Of a stretch of DNA of 58,190 bases, positions 34,836 to 43,796 are shown one piece after another. Source of the DNA: an uncultured Prevotella sp. (GTDB lineage Bacteria; Bacteroidota; Bacteroidia; Bacteroidales; Bacteroidaceae). Position 1 is the first letter of the stretch, and every line of letters starts with the position of its first letter. A program made the translations under genes and the position numbers. The notes beneath the pieces were generated by a model, which searched no databases, was not told where the DNA came from, and was given only the letters and a program-made list of their open reading frames with translations. The stretch covers positions 1 through 58,190 of the forward strand of contig USHV01000017.1 in NCBI GenBank assembly GCA_900554695.1. The letters run 5' to 3'.

Positions 34836-35734
34836 GTGTAAGAATAAACAGGCTCAAGCTGAAGAATCCCGTTATGACAGCCTCAGGCACATTCGGTTAC
34901 GGACTGGAATATGCCGACTTCGTGAGCCTCGACCAGATAGGCGGCATCATCGTCAAGGGCACAACCCTGCAGCCGCGTGAGGGTAACGACTATCCGAGAA
35001 TGGCCGAAACGACATCGGGAATGCTCAACTGTGTAGGACTGCAGAACAAAGGCGTGGACTACTTCTGCGAGCATATATATCCTCAGATAAAGGATATCGA
35101 CACCAACATGATTGTCAATGTGAGCGGCTCTTCGCCCGAGAACTACGCCGAATGTGCGGCACGCATAGACAAGCTCGACAAGATTCCGGCCATTGAGCTC
35201 AACATTTCCTGCCCTAACGTGAAGCAGGGTGGCATGGCGTTCGGAACGACATGCTCGGGCGCTGCAAGCGTGGTTAAGGCGGTGAGACAGTGCTACAACA
35301 AGACGCTGATAGTGAAACTCTCGCCTAACGTCACCAACATTGCCGAGATAGCAAAGGCTTGTGAGGCTGAAGGAGCCGACAGTGTATCGCTCATAAACAC
35401 CCTTATGGGCATGGCGATTGACATTGAGAAGCGTCAGCCTATGCTCAGCATAGCCACCGGCGGGCTCAGCGGTCCGGCTGTAAAACCTGTTGCCGTGAGA
35501 ATGGTATGGCAGGTTGCCAAAGCCGTAAAGATTCCGGTGATAGGTCTGGGAGGCATATGCAATGCTGCCGACGCAATAGAATTCATGATGGCCGGAGCCA
35601 CTGCCATACAGATTGGCACGGCAAACTTCCTTGATCCTACGGTGACAATAAAGGTCAGAGACGGCATTAACGAATGGCTCGACCGTCACGGTTGCTCGTC
35701 TGTCAGCGAGATAATAGGAGCGCTCGATGCCTGA
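34823..35734 (+). CDS. pyrD: Dihydroorotate dehydrogenase, catalytic subunit (type 1B)
   Basis: A 303-residue FMN TIM-barrel enzyme oxidising dihydroorotate to orotate in pyrimidine synthesis. Typical segments are T-A-S-G-T-F-G-Y-G near residue 20, N-C-V-G-L-Q-N near 70, E-L-N-I-S-C-P-N-V with the type 1 catalytic cysteine near 130, K-L-S-P-N-V near 167 and the FMN-phosphate G-L-G-G-I-C near 244. Coupled to pyrK by overlap; followed by a strong bidirectional terminator at 35801-35848. Confidence 0.95.
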   Translation: MADLSVRINRLKLKNPVMTASGTFGYGLEYADFVSLDQIGGIIVKGTTLQPREGNDYPRMAETTSGMLNCVGLQNKGVDYFCEHIYPQIKDIDTNMIVNVSGSSPENYAECAARIDKLDKIPAIELNISCPNVKQGGMAFGTTCSGAASVVKAVRQCYNKTLIVKLSPNVTNIAEIAKACEAEGADSVSLINTLMGMAIDIEKRQPMLSIATGGLSGPAVKPVAVRMVWQVAKAVKIPVIGLGGICNAADAIEFMMAGATAIQIGTANFLDPTVTIKVRDGINEWLDRHGCSSVSEIIGALDA

Positions 35735-35800
35735 ACCGCAACAAGGCGACAGCATCGACAGAAGAAAAAAGACATCACATCATACAAAGACATATACACG

Positions 35801-35848
35801 AAGAAAGCCGTTTCGCATTGCCCGATATGGTGCGAAACGGCTTTCTTT
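35801..35848. terminator. Bidirectional terminator between pyrD and aroC
   Basis: A perfect 17-bp stem (AAGAAAGCCGTTTCGCA with its complement) around a 13-14-base loop, with T run on the plus side and a short T-rich tail on the minus side. It separates convergent pyrD and aroC. Confidence 0.9.
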
Positions 35849-35944
35849 TTATACCGTTGTTTCCGCTTGGCGGAACAAAATGTTCATTTTCTTATTTTCA
35901 ACAGCCTCAACAGCAAACTTATTCTACAGAAAACTACTACAAGA

Positions 35945-37024
35945 CTACAGGCGGACAGTTCGGTTCAACAGGTAACAATCGAGTATCACCATAGCCGCCA
36001 TGGCCTCTACTATCGGCACTGCACGCGGCAGAACACACGGATCGTGGCGTCCACGCGCAGTCACTTCAGTGCGTTGTCCGTTGATGTCTATAGTGTGCTG
36101 CGGCTGCAATATGGTTGCAACAGGCTTGAAAGCGACGCGGAAGAATATGTCGTTGCCGTTGCTTATGCCGCCCTGTATGCCTCCACTATGATTGGTAAGC
36201 GTCACAACACGACCGTCGGCATCGGTGTCGAACACGTCGTTCTGCTCGCTGCCGCGGCTCGTAACGCAGTCGAATCCGTCGCCATACTCAAACCCCTTCA
36301 CGGCGTTTATGCCGAGCATCGCACCGCCAAGCATGGCGTGCAGCTTGCCGAACTCAGGCTCACCCAGCCCTGCCGGACAACCTTTTATCACGCAAGTTAT
36401 CACTCCACCCACAGTGTCGCCCTCGCCTTTCACGCGGCTTATGAGTTCTATCATACGCTCAGCTGCCCCGGCGTCAGGACATCTCACCACGTTGTTCTCA
36501 ACTGTCGTAAGGTCGTACTTGCGGTAATCACGGTCTATGGCAATGTCGCCTACCTGCGAGGTATAGGCCGTAACGCTTATGCCCAGCTGCCTTAGCACGG
36601 TCTTGGCAAGCGCTCCTCCCACACAGCGGGCAATGGTTATGCGTGCCGACGAGCGTCCACCGCCTCTGTGGTCGCGCAATCCGTATTTCTCGAAATAAGT
36701 ATAATCGGCATGCGAAGGGCGGAACACGTTGCGCAGATTGTCGTAGTCGCTGGAGTGCTGATTGGTGTTTCTAACGATGAAACCGATGGGCGCACCGGTA
36801 GAGCGGCCCTCAAACACGCCGCTGAGCAGCTCCACCTCGTCGGGCTCTTTGCGCGCCGTGGTGATGCGGCTTTGGCCCGGTCGTCTGCGTCGCAGCTCGT
36901 TGCGGATGAACTCCACATCGATACTTATGCCCGCAGGCATCCCGTCTATCACTCCTCCTACGGCCTCACCGTGGCTTTCGCCGAACGTGGTGAGCCTGAA
37001 TACGTTGCCGAATGTATTTCTCAT
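35945..37024 (-). CDS. aroC: Chorismate synthase
   Basis: A 359-residue enzyme making chorismate from 5-enolpyruvylshikimate 3-phosphate with reduced FMN. The three family signatures are present: G-E-S-H-G near residue 16, D-H-R-G-G-G-R-S-S-A-R near 124 and R-H-D-P-C-V-L-P-R-A near 325. Full length. It ends close to the bidirectional terminator and starts 54 bases after the slyD stop on the same strand, so the two may be co-transcribed. It links functionally to the Phe/Tyr operon at 6-10 kb but is not in it. Confidence 0.96.
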   Translation of the reverse strand: MRNTFGNVFRLTTFGESHGEAVGGVIDGMPAGISIDVEFIRNELRRRRPGQSRITTARKEPDEVELLSGVFEGRSTGAPIGFIVRNTNQHSSDYDNLRNVFRPSHADYTYFEKYGLRDHRGGGRSSARITIARCVGGALAKTVLRQLGISVTAYTSQVGDIAIDRDYRKYDLTTVENNVVRCPDAGAAERMIELISRVKGEGDTVGGVITCVIKGCPAGLGEPEFGKLHAMLGGAMLGINAVKGFEYGDGFDCVTSRGSEQNDVFDTDADGRVVTLTNHSGGIQGGISNGNDIFFRVAFKPVATILQPQHTIDINGQRTEVTARGRHDPCVLPRAVPIVEAMAAMVILDCYLLNRTVRL

Positions 37025-37077
37025 TTCGCTATGTTATATATTCCGGCAGGCGCAGTAGCCGCCGGTGTTGTCCTTTA

Positions 37078-37764
37078 TCAGTTGTGGCAGCAGCAGCCGT
37101 CATCGCCGTGTCCGTGGCCATGTCCGCCATGACATCCGCCATGTCCGTGCTCATGATCGCCGTGACACTCACCGTGATCGTGGCCGCAACATTCGTGATC
37201 GTGGCCATGCTCATGGTCGTGACCGCATCCGCCGCCACAACCACCACCGCAACCGCAGCTGCATCCTTCGCCGCTCAGACGGTTCATCATGCCCTCAATC
37301 TCCTGGTTGGTTGCCTCGCGGCTCTCCACCACTTTACCCTTGAAGTTGAGCTCCATGCCGGCAAGCGGATGATTGAGATCCATAGTCACCGTGTCGTCGG
37401 TCACCTCTAGCACGTGTCCGAGGAAGCGGTTGCCGTCCTCGTTCTGCAGGGGCACGATGGCATCTTTGTATATATTGTCGTGGTCGAAGTGTCCGTTTAT
37501 GCTGAACATGCTCTTGTCCAGATTCAGCACGCGGGCATCCTCATAGTCGCCGTAAGCCTGATCTTTCGACAGAACGAAGTCGAACTCGGCATCTTTATCG
37601 AGTGCGTAGATCTGGTTTTCGAACTCGTCGAGCGTTATTCCGAAGCCTGTTATAAACTGAAACGGTTTCTCCTCGGTAGCCTCTTCCACAAGTTCGGTGT
37701 TACCGTCGGCAGTGGCATACAGCTTATAAGCAACGGCCACGTATTTGTTTGCTTTCTTGTCCAT
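37078..37764 (-). CDS. slyD: SlyD-type FKBP peptidyl-prolyl isomerase with metal-binding tail
   Basis: A 228-residue cytoplasmic prolyl isomerase and chaperone. The FKBP domain is split by an insert-in-flap as in SlyD: residues about 1-70, insert about 72-130, and V-T-M-D-L-N-H-P-L-A-G-M-E-L-N-F near 140. After E-G-M-M-N-R-L near 160 the tail (about 168-228) is made almost only of Gly, Cys, His, Asp and Glu (for example G-C-S-C-G-C-G-G-G-C-G and repeated G-H-D-H-E). SlyD tails of this kind bind Ni and other metals in E. coli; this one is unusually long and rich. A TAACTTTG box at 37793-37800 may be its promoter. Confidence 0.93.
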   Translation of the reverse strand: MDKKANKYVAVAYKLYATADGNTELVEEATEEKPFQFITGFGITLDEFENQIYALDKDAEFDFVLSKDQAYGDYEDARVLNLDKSMFSINGHFDHDNIYKDAIVPLQNEDGNRFLGHVLEVTDDTVTMDLNHPLAGMELNFKGKVVESREATNQEIEGMMNRLSGEGCSCGCGGGCGGGCGHDHEHGHDHECCGHDHGECHGDHEHGHGGCHGGHGHGHGDDGCCCHN

Positions 37765-37792
37765 TTGTACTATTTGTTTTTAATTATGCTCG

Positions 37793-37800
37793 CAAAGTTA
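37793..37800 (-). promoter_or_regulatory. Putative -7 box of slyD
   Basis: Minus-strand TAACTTTG about 30 bases upstream of the slyD ATG; no good -33 box. Confidence 0.45.
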
Positions 37801-37907
37801 ATAATTTTAATTCATTCCGCATATCAGGGTGTCATACAATTTATCATTTCATCATTTGTATATATAGAATATTTTACCTTATTTTGTAAACATAAAAACA
37901 CAGAATT

Positions 37908-40112
37908 ATGATTAAGACCATCATAACACTATCTTTGCTCGTCCTCACCACGTGCCCGTCGCATGCCGCGACAGACAACCACTCGAAGATGTCGGCAATG
38001 GTCAGGCGACTGTCCATAGCGCAGAAGAACTCCAAGAAAGCCAACTCCGCCGACGGTTCGCACGACAAAGGCCGTGCCGGTTTATGCGCCTTCGTCCGCG
38101 TAACGGGCAATGCCGACAGTCTGCTGACTGCCAACGGTTGCCGTCTGCTGGCACAGGAGGGCGATATATGCATAGCCGACATACCGCTCAACAGGCTTAA
38201 CACGCTTGCCGACGCCAAAGAAGTGAAGCGCATAGAAGCAAACCGCGGTAACACGATGGACATGGATTCCGTGGCAAAACAGCTCAACGCCATACCAATA
38301 TACGAGGGCCGCGCACTGCCACAGCCATACACCGGACGCGGAGTCGTGATGGGAATACAGGACGTGGGATTCGACCTCACCCACCCGAATTTCTACGATG
38401 CCGCGGCGACCGGATACAGAATAAAGCGAATCTGGGACCAGATTGCCCGTGGAACAGACGGAACCGAGATGTATGTGGGCAGGGCCTATGAGACTCAGGA
38501 CGAAATACTCGGGCACGAACATTCGTACGACGGACTGAAACTGCTGCACGGAACACTGACCGCAGGCATTGCAGCAGGAAGCGGATACGACACGAAGTTC
38601 AGAGGCATGGCATACGAGAGTGACCTGTGTCTGGTGAGCAACGCGGTGACAGACGACCTTGAATTCATAGACGAGGACGACATCTACAAATATACTTACG
38701 CCACCGACGCGCTCGGATTCAAATACATCATGGACTACGCCGAGTCTGTCGGGAAGCCTTGTGTAATATCGTTCAGCGAGGGCTCGAACCAGGATTTCCG
38801 CGGCGACGACGTGCTCTACTACGAGATGCTCGCCCGTCTTACCGGACCGGGACGCATCATCGTGTCGTCGGCAGGCAACACAGGACACGTGCGCAACTAC
38901 ATCAAGAAGCCTGCCGGCAAGCCTTCTGCAGGAGCATTCCTGCGCATCTGGGGACAGTCAACGCTGCACTTCACCATGAAGTCGGCCGATGATTTCGGCA
39001 TACGTGTAGTGGTATATGGCAGCAGCAACGACACCCTGAGCGTGAACACCGCCGACATAAAGGCTGTCGCCGACTCGTCGATGGTAATAGAGAAGGACGT
39101 GAACGGACAGCCGTACACGCTCGACATAATGGCATACCCCTCCTGTTATAACGCTGAGGAAACGGCATACGACATATATCTGTCGGGGCCCAACCACATA
39201 GGAATGAACTCGCAGATATCAATAGAGATGACCGGCACGGATGCGGAAACCGAGTTCTACCGCGGCAACGGCGAGATATACGACAGCAACAAGAACCCGC
39301 AGCTGTGCGACGGCGATAACACCCACGGCATAAACTCGCCTTCGAGCGCGCCTGCCGTGATATGCGCCGGAGCGACATCCTACCGCACCCAATATCTCAA
39401 CAGCAAGGGTGAGCTGCAGATATACGACTGCGGCACCGACGGCGAATGGGCATTCTACTCGTCGATGGGGCCTACATACGACGGACGCACAAAACCCGAC
39501 GTGCTTGCGCCGGGCACAAACATACTGACCTCGATGAGCAGTTATTACATGGAGAACAATCCTTCCGACGACGCGGGAATGGTGGGCACATCACAGTTCA
39601 ACGGCCGACGCTACGGTTGGATGAGCTGTTCGGGCACATCGATGTCGTCGCCTATTGTCGGCGGAATAATAGCCCTGTGGCTCGAAGCGCGCCCCGACCT
39701 CACCCCGCAGGACATAATGGGTGTGTTTGAACGTACGTGCCGGCGCTACGACGACATGGAAGGCACTAAGGACAACAGATATGGTTACGGACAGATAGAC
39801 GCTTACCGCGGACTGCTCGACATTCTGGGCATAGAGGCGATAGACGGAATATCGCAGCATAATCCCGAAAGTCTGAGAATATGGCCGGGCTCTGACATGA
39901 CTCTGAACATTGAGTCTGACGCTCCACTGACGCAACCTGTAGAGGTGCGAATATACTCCACCGACGGACGACCGGCCGCAACGGCCACCATGCCAGGCGG
40001 CACAACACGCTTCAGCGAGCGCATGGACGAGCTGACACGTGGCGTGTATGTGGTGCAGGCCAACGGCAAAGATAAAGGTGCAACGGGCTCGGTTCTCGTC
40101 AGACTACAATGA
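37908..40112 (+). CDS. Secreted subtilisin-like serine protease (S8)
   Basis: A 734-residue protease with signal peptide (residues 1-21, cleavage near S-H-A-A). Residues about 35-110 look like an inhibitor-type propeptide. The S8 domain spans about 140-645: Asp in M-G-I-Q-D-V-G-F-D near 149, His in H-G-T-L-T-A-G near 213, an oxyanion-region S-S-A-G-N near 323 and Ser in G-T-S-M-S-S-P near 577. The last 80 residues form a small beta domain (V-E-V-R-I-Y-S-T-D-G-R-P ... G-V-Y-V-V-Q-A) resembling C-terminal secretion/sorting domains of Bacteroidota. Single gene; repeat element E lies immediately downstream. Confidence 0.9.
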   Translation: MIKTIITLSLLVLTTCPSHAATDNHSKMSAMVRRLSIAQKNSKKANSADGSHDKGRAGLCAFVRVTGNADSLLTANGCRLLAQEGDICIADIPLNRLNTLADAKEVKRIEANRGNTMDMDSVAKQLNAIPIYEGRALPQPYTGRGVVMGIQDVGFDLTHPNFYDAAATGYRIKRIWDQIARGTDGTEMYVGRAYETQDEILGHEHSYDGLKLLHGTLTAGIAAGSGYDTKFRGMAYESDLCLVSNAVTDDLEFIDEDDIYKYTYATDALGFKYIMDYAESVGKPCVISFSEGSNQDFRGDDVLYYEMLARLTGPGRIIVSSAGNTGHVRNYIKKPAGKPSAGAFLRIWGQSTLHFTMKSADDFGIRVVVYGSSNDTLSVNTADIKAVADSSMVIEKDVNGQPYTLDIMAYPSCYNAEETAYDIYLSGPNHIGMNSQISIEMTGTDAETEFYRGNGEIYDSNKNPQLCDGDNTHGINSPSSAPAVICAGATSYRTQYLNSKGELQIYDCGTDGEWAFYSSMGPTYDGRTKPDVLAPGTNILTSMSSYYMENNPSDDAGMVGTSQFNGRRYGWMSCSGTSMSSPIVGGIIALWLEARPDLTPQDIMGVFERTCRRYDDMEGTKDNRYGYGQIDAYRGLLDILGIEAIDGISQHNPESLRIWPGSDMTLNIESDAPLTQPVEVRIYSTDGRPAATATMPGGTTRFSERMDELTRGVYVVQANGKDKGATGSVLVRLQ

Positions 40113-40140
40113 CAGAAGTGAATAAATATACGCTTTGGGT

Positions 40141-40500
40141 CTTGACTTTTTTTGACAAAAAAAATTCGCGAAATAGAAAACGGAGAGACGCGAAAACCGT
40201 ATAAAACCGGTATAAAAATACAATCGCACGACCGAAAAATCTCCCTCCCATTGCGATAAAGCCTATTTTAGAGTATGAAAAAGCCTGTTTCACACCCTGA
40301 TAAAGCCTTTATCGGCACACGAAATGGGCTTAATCAGAGTGCAATAAAGCCCATTTCGCAAACCCTTATCAAGCCTTTCGCGCGACGGTTGTGCGTAAAC
40401 CGTTGTGCGACAGCAAGTTGGCAAACCCGCTCAAAACTCGCGTATTTGCGGCCGAACGTTCTCTTGCCCGAAAAGATTCGACTCCTGACGAGTTGACGTC
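40141..40500 (-). repeat. Interspersed element, diverged copy E (reverse)
   Basis: Related to copies A-D but strongly diverged: CTTGAC and TGACAAAA..TTCGCGAAA at its left end, six 22-bp units at exactly 40255-40386 (types GATAAAGCCT..TATCGGCACAC and GAAATGGGCTTAATC), and one arm (CGCGTATTTGCG near 40438) of the hairpin without a clear second arm. It lies between the subtilase and rlmN genes. The 132-bp array length is kept even though the rest has decayed. Confidence 0.75.
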
Positions 40501-40655
40501 CGCCCTACCCTGCACCGGAATGTATAATTATACAGAAATCAAGGACCATTCTTGCATAATCATGCAAAACCGTAGTGCGTGTCAAACAACACACATACAT
40601 GGACACAATACACCTTATTTATATGTTTTTTTTCGTTTGTTACGCTGATTTTCCG

Positions 40656-40663
40656 TAACTTTG
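40656..40663 (+). promoter_or_regulatory. Putative -7 box of the rlmN operon
   Basis: TAACTTTG 19 bases upstream of the rlmN ATG; the -33 position reads TTCG, one mismatch from TTTG. Confidence 0.6.
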
Positions 40664-40682
40664 CCATCAAAAATCCAACAAA

Positions 40683-41738
40683 ATGTCAGACATCAGAAAA
40701 CCGTTACTGGGCATGTCGCTCTACGAGCTTAAAGAAGTGGCAAAAACCCTCGGACTGCCTGCCTTCGCCGGCGGACAGATAGCCAAATGGATATACACGC
40801 AGCACGTGAAGAGCATCGACGACATGACAAACATATCGAAAGCCGGCCGCGAGAAGCTGAAGGAGGCTTACGTCATAGGCTGCATGCCGCATCTGCACAG
40901 GCTGGAATCGAAGGACGGAACTGTGAAATATCTCTTCCCCACCACCTCCGGCAAGAGCGTGGAGACCGTGTTCATACCCGACAAAGACAGGGCGACGCTC
41001 TGCGTTTCGTCACAGGTGGGATGCAAGATGAACTGTCTTTTCTGCCAGACAGGCAAGCAGGGATTTGAAGGAAGCCTGCCTGCAAGCGACATACTCAACC
41101 AGATATACTCGCTGCCCGAAAGCGAACGGCTCACCAACATCGTGTTCATGGGCCAGGGCGAACCGATGGACAACATCGACAATGTGCTGCGGGCCACAGA
41201 GGTACTCACCGCCCCCTACGGCTACGGATGGAGTCCGAAGCGTATCACTGTGAGCAGCGTGGGCGTGAAGAACAAGCTGAAACGCTTTCTCGACGAGAGC
41301 GAATGTCACGTGGCCATAAGCATGCACTCACCATTCCACGAGCAGCGCATGCAGCTCATGCCTGCCGAACGGGGAATGTCGATAGAGAGTGTCGTGGAGC
41401 TGCTGCGCAACTACGACTTCAGCCATCAGCGCCGGCTGTCGTTCGAATATATCATGTTCGGCGGACTGAACGACACCACCGAGCACGCGAAGGAGATAAT
41501 AAAACTCACCCGCGGACTGGACTGCAGGGTGAACCTGATAAGATTTCACAAGATACCCGACGTTGACCTGAAGGGATGCGACGAGCACAAGATGGAGGCG
41601 TTCCGCGACTATCTCACTGCGCACGGAGTGTTCACAACCATCAGGGCAAGCCGCGGACAGGACATATTCGCAGCCTGCGGATTGCTGAACACCGCCCACA
41701 GAAAGGGTCTGGACAAGAAGGAGGAAATTGAGAAATAA
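40683..41738 (+). CDS. rlmN: Dual-specificity rRNA/tRNA methyltransferase RlmN
   Basis: A 351-residue radical-SAM enzyme that methylates C2 of A2503 in 23S rRNA and A37 in tRNAs. The radical-SAM cluster motif is C-K-M-N-C-L-F-C near residue 117 (C-x3-C-x2-C as expected), M-G-Q-G-E-P near 157 is the SAM glycine region, and the C-terminal resolving cysteine is in F-A-A-C-G-L near 337. Normal length. It overlaps the DUF4837 gene by 11 bases and begins a same-strand run through pdxA and beyond. Confidence 0.95.
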   Translation: MSDIRKPLLGMSLYELKEVAKTLGLPAFAGGQIAKWIYTQHVKSIDDMTNISKAGREKLKEAYVIGCMPHLHRLESKDGTVKYLFPTTSGKSVETVFIPDKDRATLCVSSQVGCKMNCLFCQTGKQGFEGSLPASDILNQIYSLPESERLTNIVFMGQGEPMDNIDNVLRATEVLTAPYGYGWSPKRITVSSVGVKNKLKRFLDESECHVAISMHSPFHEQRMQLMPAERGMSIESVVELLRNYDFSHQRRLSFEYIMFGGLNDTTEHAKEIIKLTRGLDCRVNLIRFHKIPDVDLKGCDEHKMEAFRDYLTAHGVFTTIRASRGQDIFAACGLLNTAHRKGLDKKEEIEK

Positions 41739-42669
41739 GCTGATCATAGCACTTACGGCACTTATGGCCGCCACATTAACGGCGTGTGGCGACAAGCGCA
41801 TAGGCGGAAAGCCGGGAAGCGGAGGCGCTCCTTACGAGGTGGTGGTGGCAGGCGATGCCGACAGTGTGGTGTGCCGTCTGTTGTCAAGACCGGCAGAGGG
41901 ACTCCCACAAACAGAACCGATGTTCGACGTCACGGCGTGCGGCAGCCTGGAAGGCAGGAGCACTCTAAGACTGATGCGCAACATCGTGATGGTGAACATC
42001 GACCCGCGGACTTATACTGACGTGGGTCTCAAATACGAGCGCGACGTTTATGCGCGGCCGCAGATTGTGATATACGTCAACTCACCGTCGCGCAAGGCGC
42101 TCGCCGACAACGCCGGACGGCTGTCTGCCATAGTGCGCCTGCTCAACAGTTCTGAGGCCGCACGCTATATGGCAGAGATAAAACCCGACGCCGACAAAAA
42201 AGCCGCGGCGGCTGTGAAAGCCGTATGCGGACGCGGAATGTATGTTCCGGCGGAAATGCGGAGTATGAAAAAAGGCCGCAATTTCGTATGGATTTCGGAC
42301 AACGGAGCCGAACGCATGCAGAACATCTGCGTATTCACCATACCCCGCGACAACCTTGCGAGATGGGCGGAGATGTGCGACAGCGCAATGAAAGCCAACA
42401 TTCCGGGCGAGCGCGACGGCATGAGCTTCAGACTGTGTGACGACGGCATGACCATTGCCTCGCTGAGCGGGCGCGACGGAAAGAAAGCCATGATGAGAGG
42501 ATTGTGGCAGATGGAGGGCGACGCCATGGGCGGACCGTTCGCCGCACTGATGGCAGACGACAGCACACATGCCCGCACAATAGTGGCTGCGGCATTCGCC
42601 TACGCACCCGGAAACAAGAAAAGAAACATGATGAGAAGGCTTGAGGCGGCACTGCGCACGCTGGAATGA
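41728..42669 (+). CDS. DUF4837-family lipoprotein
   Basis: A 313-residue predicted lipoprotein: hydrophobic L-I-I-A-L-T-A-L-M-A-A-T-L and lipobox L-T-A-C at residue 20. The remainder fits the Bacteroidota DUF4837 family, of unknown function, by overall pattern and by its usual neighbours rlmN and pdxA. Visible blocks include V-V-V-A-G-D near 41, a mixed beta region with R-P-Q-I-V-I-Y-V near 110, and R-N-F-V-W-I-S-D-N near 190. The start codon overlaps rlmN. No catalytic motif seen. Confidence 0.75.
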   Translation: MRNKLIIALTALMAATLTACGDKRIGGKPGSGGAPYEVVVAGDADSVVCRLLSRPAEGLPQTEPMFDVTACGSLEGRSTLRLMRNIVMVNIDPRTYTDVGLKYERDVYARPQIVIYVNSPSRKALADNAGRLSAIVRLLNSSEAARYMAEIKPDADKKAAAAVKAVCGRGMYVPAEMRSMKKGRNFVWISDNGAERMQNICVFTIPRDNLARWAEMCDSAMKANIPGERDGMSFRLCDDGMTIASLSGRDGKKAMMRGLWQMEGDAMGGPFAALMADDSTHARTIVAAAFAYAPGNKKRNMMRRLEAALRTLE

Positions 42670-42709
42670 CGGCCTTGAAAGGAATACACTCTTACATTAA
42701 TATATAGAT

Positions 42710-43795
42710 ATGGAAAATAAAAAAATACGCGTTGCCATAACGCACGGTGACACAAACGGCATAGGATACGAACTTATTTTCAAGACTTTCGCCGAACAGC
42801 AGATGTTCGACATTTGCACTCCGATAATCTACGGATCGCCTAAGATTGCGGCATACCACCGTAAGGCGCTCGGCATTGAGGCCAACTTCAGCATAATAAA
42901 CAACGCCGAGGAAGCCTGCGATGGCCGCCTCAACATGCTGACTTGCTTCGACGAGGAGATAAAAGTGGACCTCGGCAACCCGACATCCGAATCTAAGAGG
43001 GCTGCCATGATGGCAATGGACAGAGCTCTGGACGACTATGAAAGAGGATGTTTCGACGTGCTCGTGGCCGGACCGGCAGGCATTGGAGACGGATGTCACG
43101 AACTGCTGAAGAAGCGTCTGGGCAAACATTTCGGTGCCGAATATGCTCCATACTGCATCCTGACAAACGACTCGATGCGCATATCCACCGCTACATCGGG
43201 ACTGCCTATAAAGGATGTGCCGGCACAAATAACCACGGAAGGACTGGAAAAACTGATAAAAGACTTTTACGAGAGCCTCAAGCGCGACTTCAGACTTTAC
43301 AGTCCGCGCATGGCGGTGATAGCTCTCAACCCCAACGCCGACGGACATGAGGAGAACGAAGTGATAGCTCCTGCCATAGACAAGCTGTACGACGAAGGCG
43401 TGTATGTGTTCGGACCTTATCCCGCAAACGAGTTCTTCGGAAACACGATGTACGAATCGTTCGACGGCATCGTGGCCATGTATGACGACCAAGGACTCAT
43501 TCCGTTCAAGACACTTGCCACGGTCTGCGGCACAAGTTTTGTGGCAGGACTGCCTCTTGTGTGCACAACACCGACACACGGAGCGGGATTTGACCTTGCC
43601 GGAACGCTGAATGCCGACGAGAATCCGTTCAGACATGCGATATACTCTGCAATAGACATACTGCGCAACCGCGCCACTTACGACGAGCCACTGGCAGATC
43701 CGCTGAAGAAGCTCTACCACGAAAAACGTGACGACAGTGACAAGGTGCGCTTCTCCATTCCGAAACACGAGAACACAGAAAAGGACAAGCAGTAG
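42710..43795 (+). CDS. pdxA: 4-hydroxythreonine-4-phosphate dehydrogenase
   Basis: A 361-residue NAD-dependent enzyme of pyridoxal phosphate synthesis (DXP-dependent route). Signatures are T-H-G-D-T-N-G-I-G-Y-E near residue 11 and the C-terminal T-P-T-H-G-A-G-F-D-L-A-G-T near 287 with metal/substrate His; N-P-N-A-D-G-H near 208 is also typical. Slightly longer than the E. coli protein (329). It sits 40 bases after the DUF4837 gene and one base before the flippase-like gene. Confidence 0.94.
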   Translation: MENKKIRVAITHGDTNGIGYELIFKTFAEQQMFDICTPIIYGSPKIAAYHRKALGIEANFSIINNAEEACDGRLNMLTCFDEEIKVDLGNPTSESKRAAMMAMDRALDDYERGCFDVLVAGPAGIGDGCHELLKKRLGKHFGAEYAPYCILTNDSMRISTATSGLPIKDVPAQITTEGLEKLIKDFYESLKRDFRLYSPRMAVIALNPNADGHEENEVIAPAIDKLYDEGVYVFGPYPANEFFGNTMYESFDGIVAMYDDQGLIPFKTLATVCGTSFVAGLPLVCTTPTHGAGFDLAGTLNADENPFRHAIYSAIDILRNRATYDEPLADPLKKLYHEKRDDSDKVRFSIPKHENTEKDKQ

Positions 43796-43796
43796 G

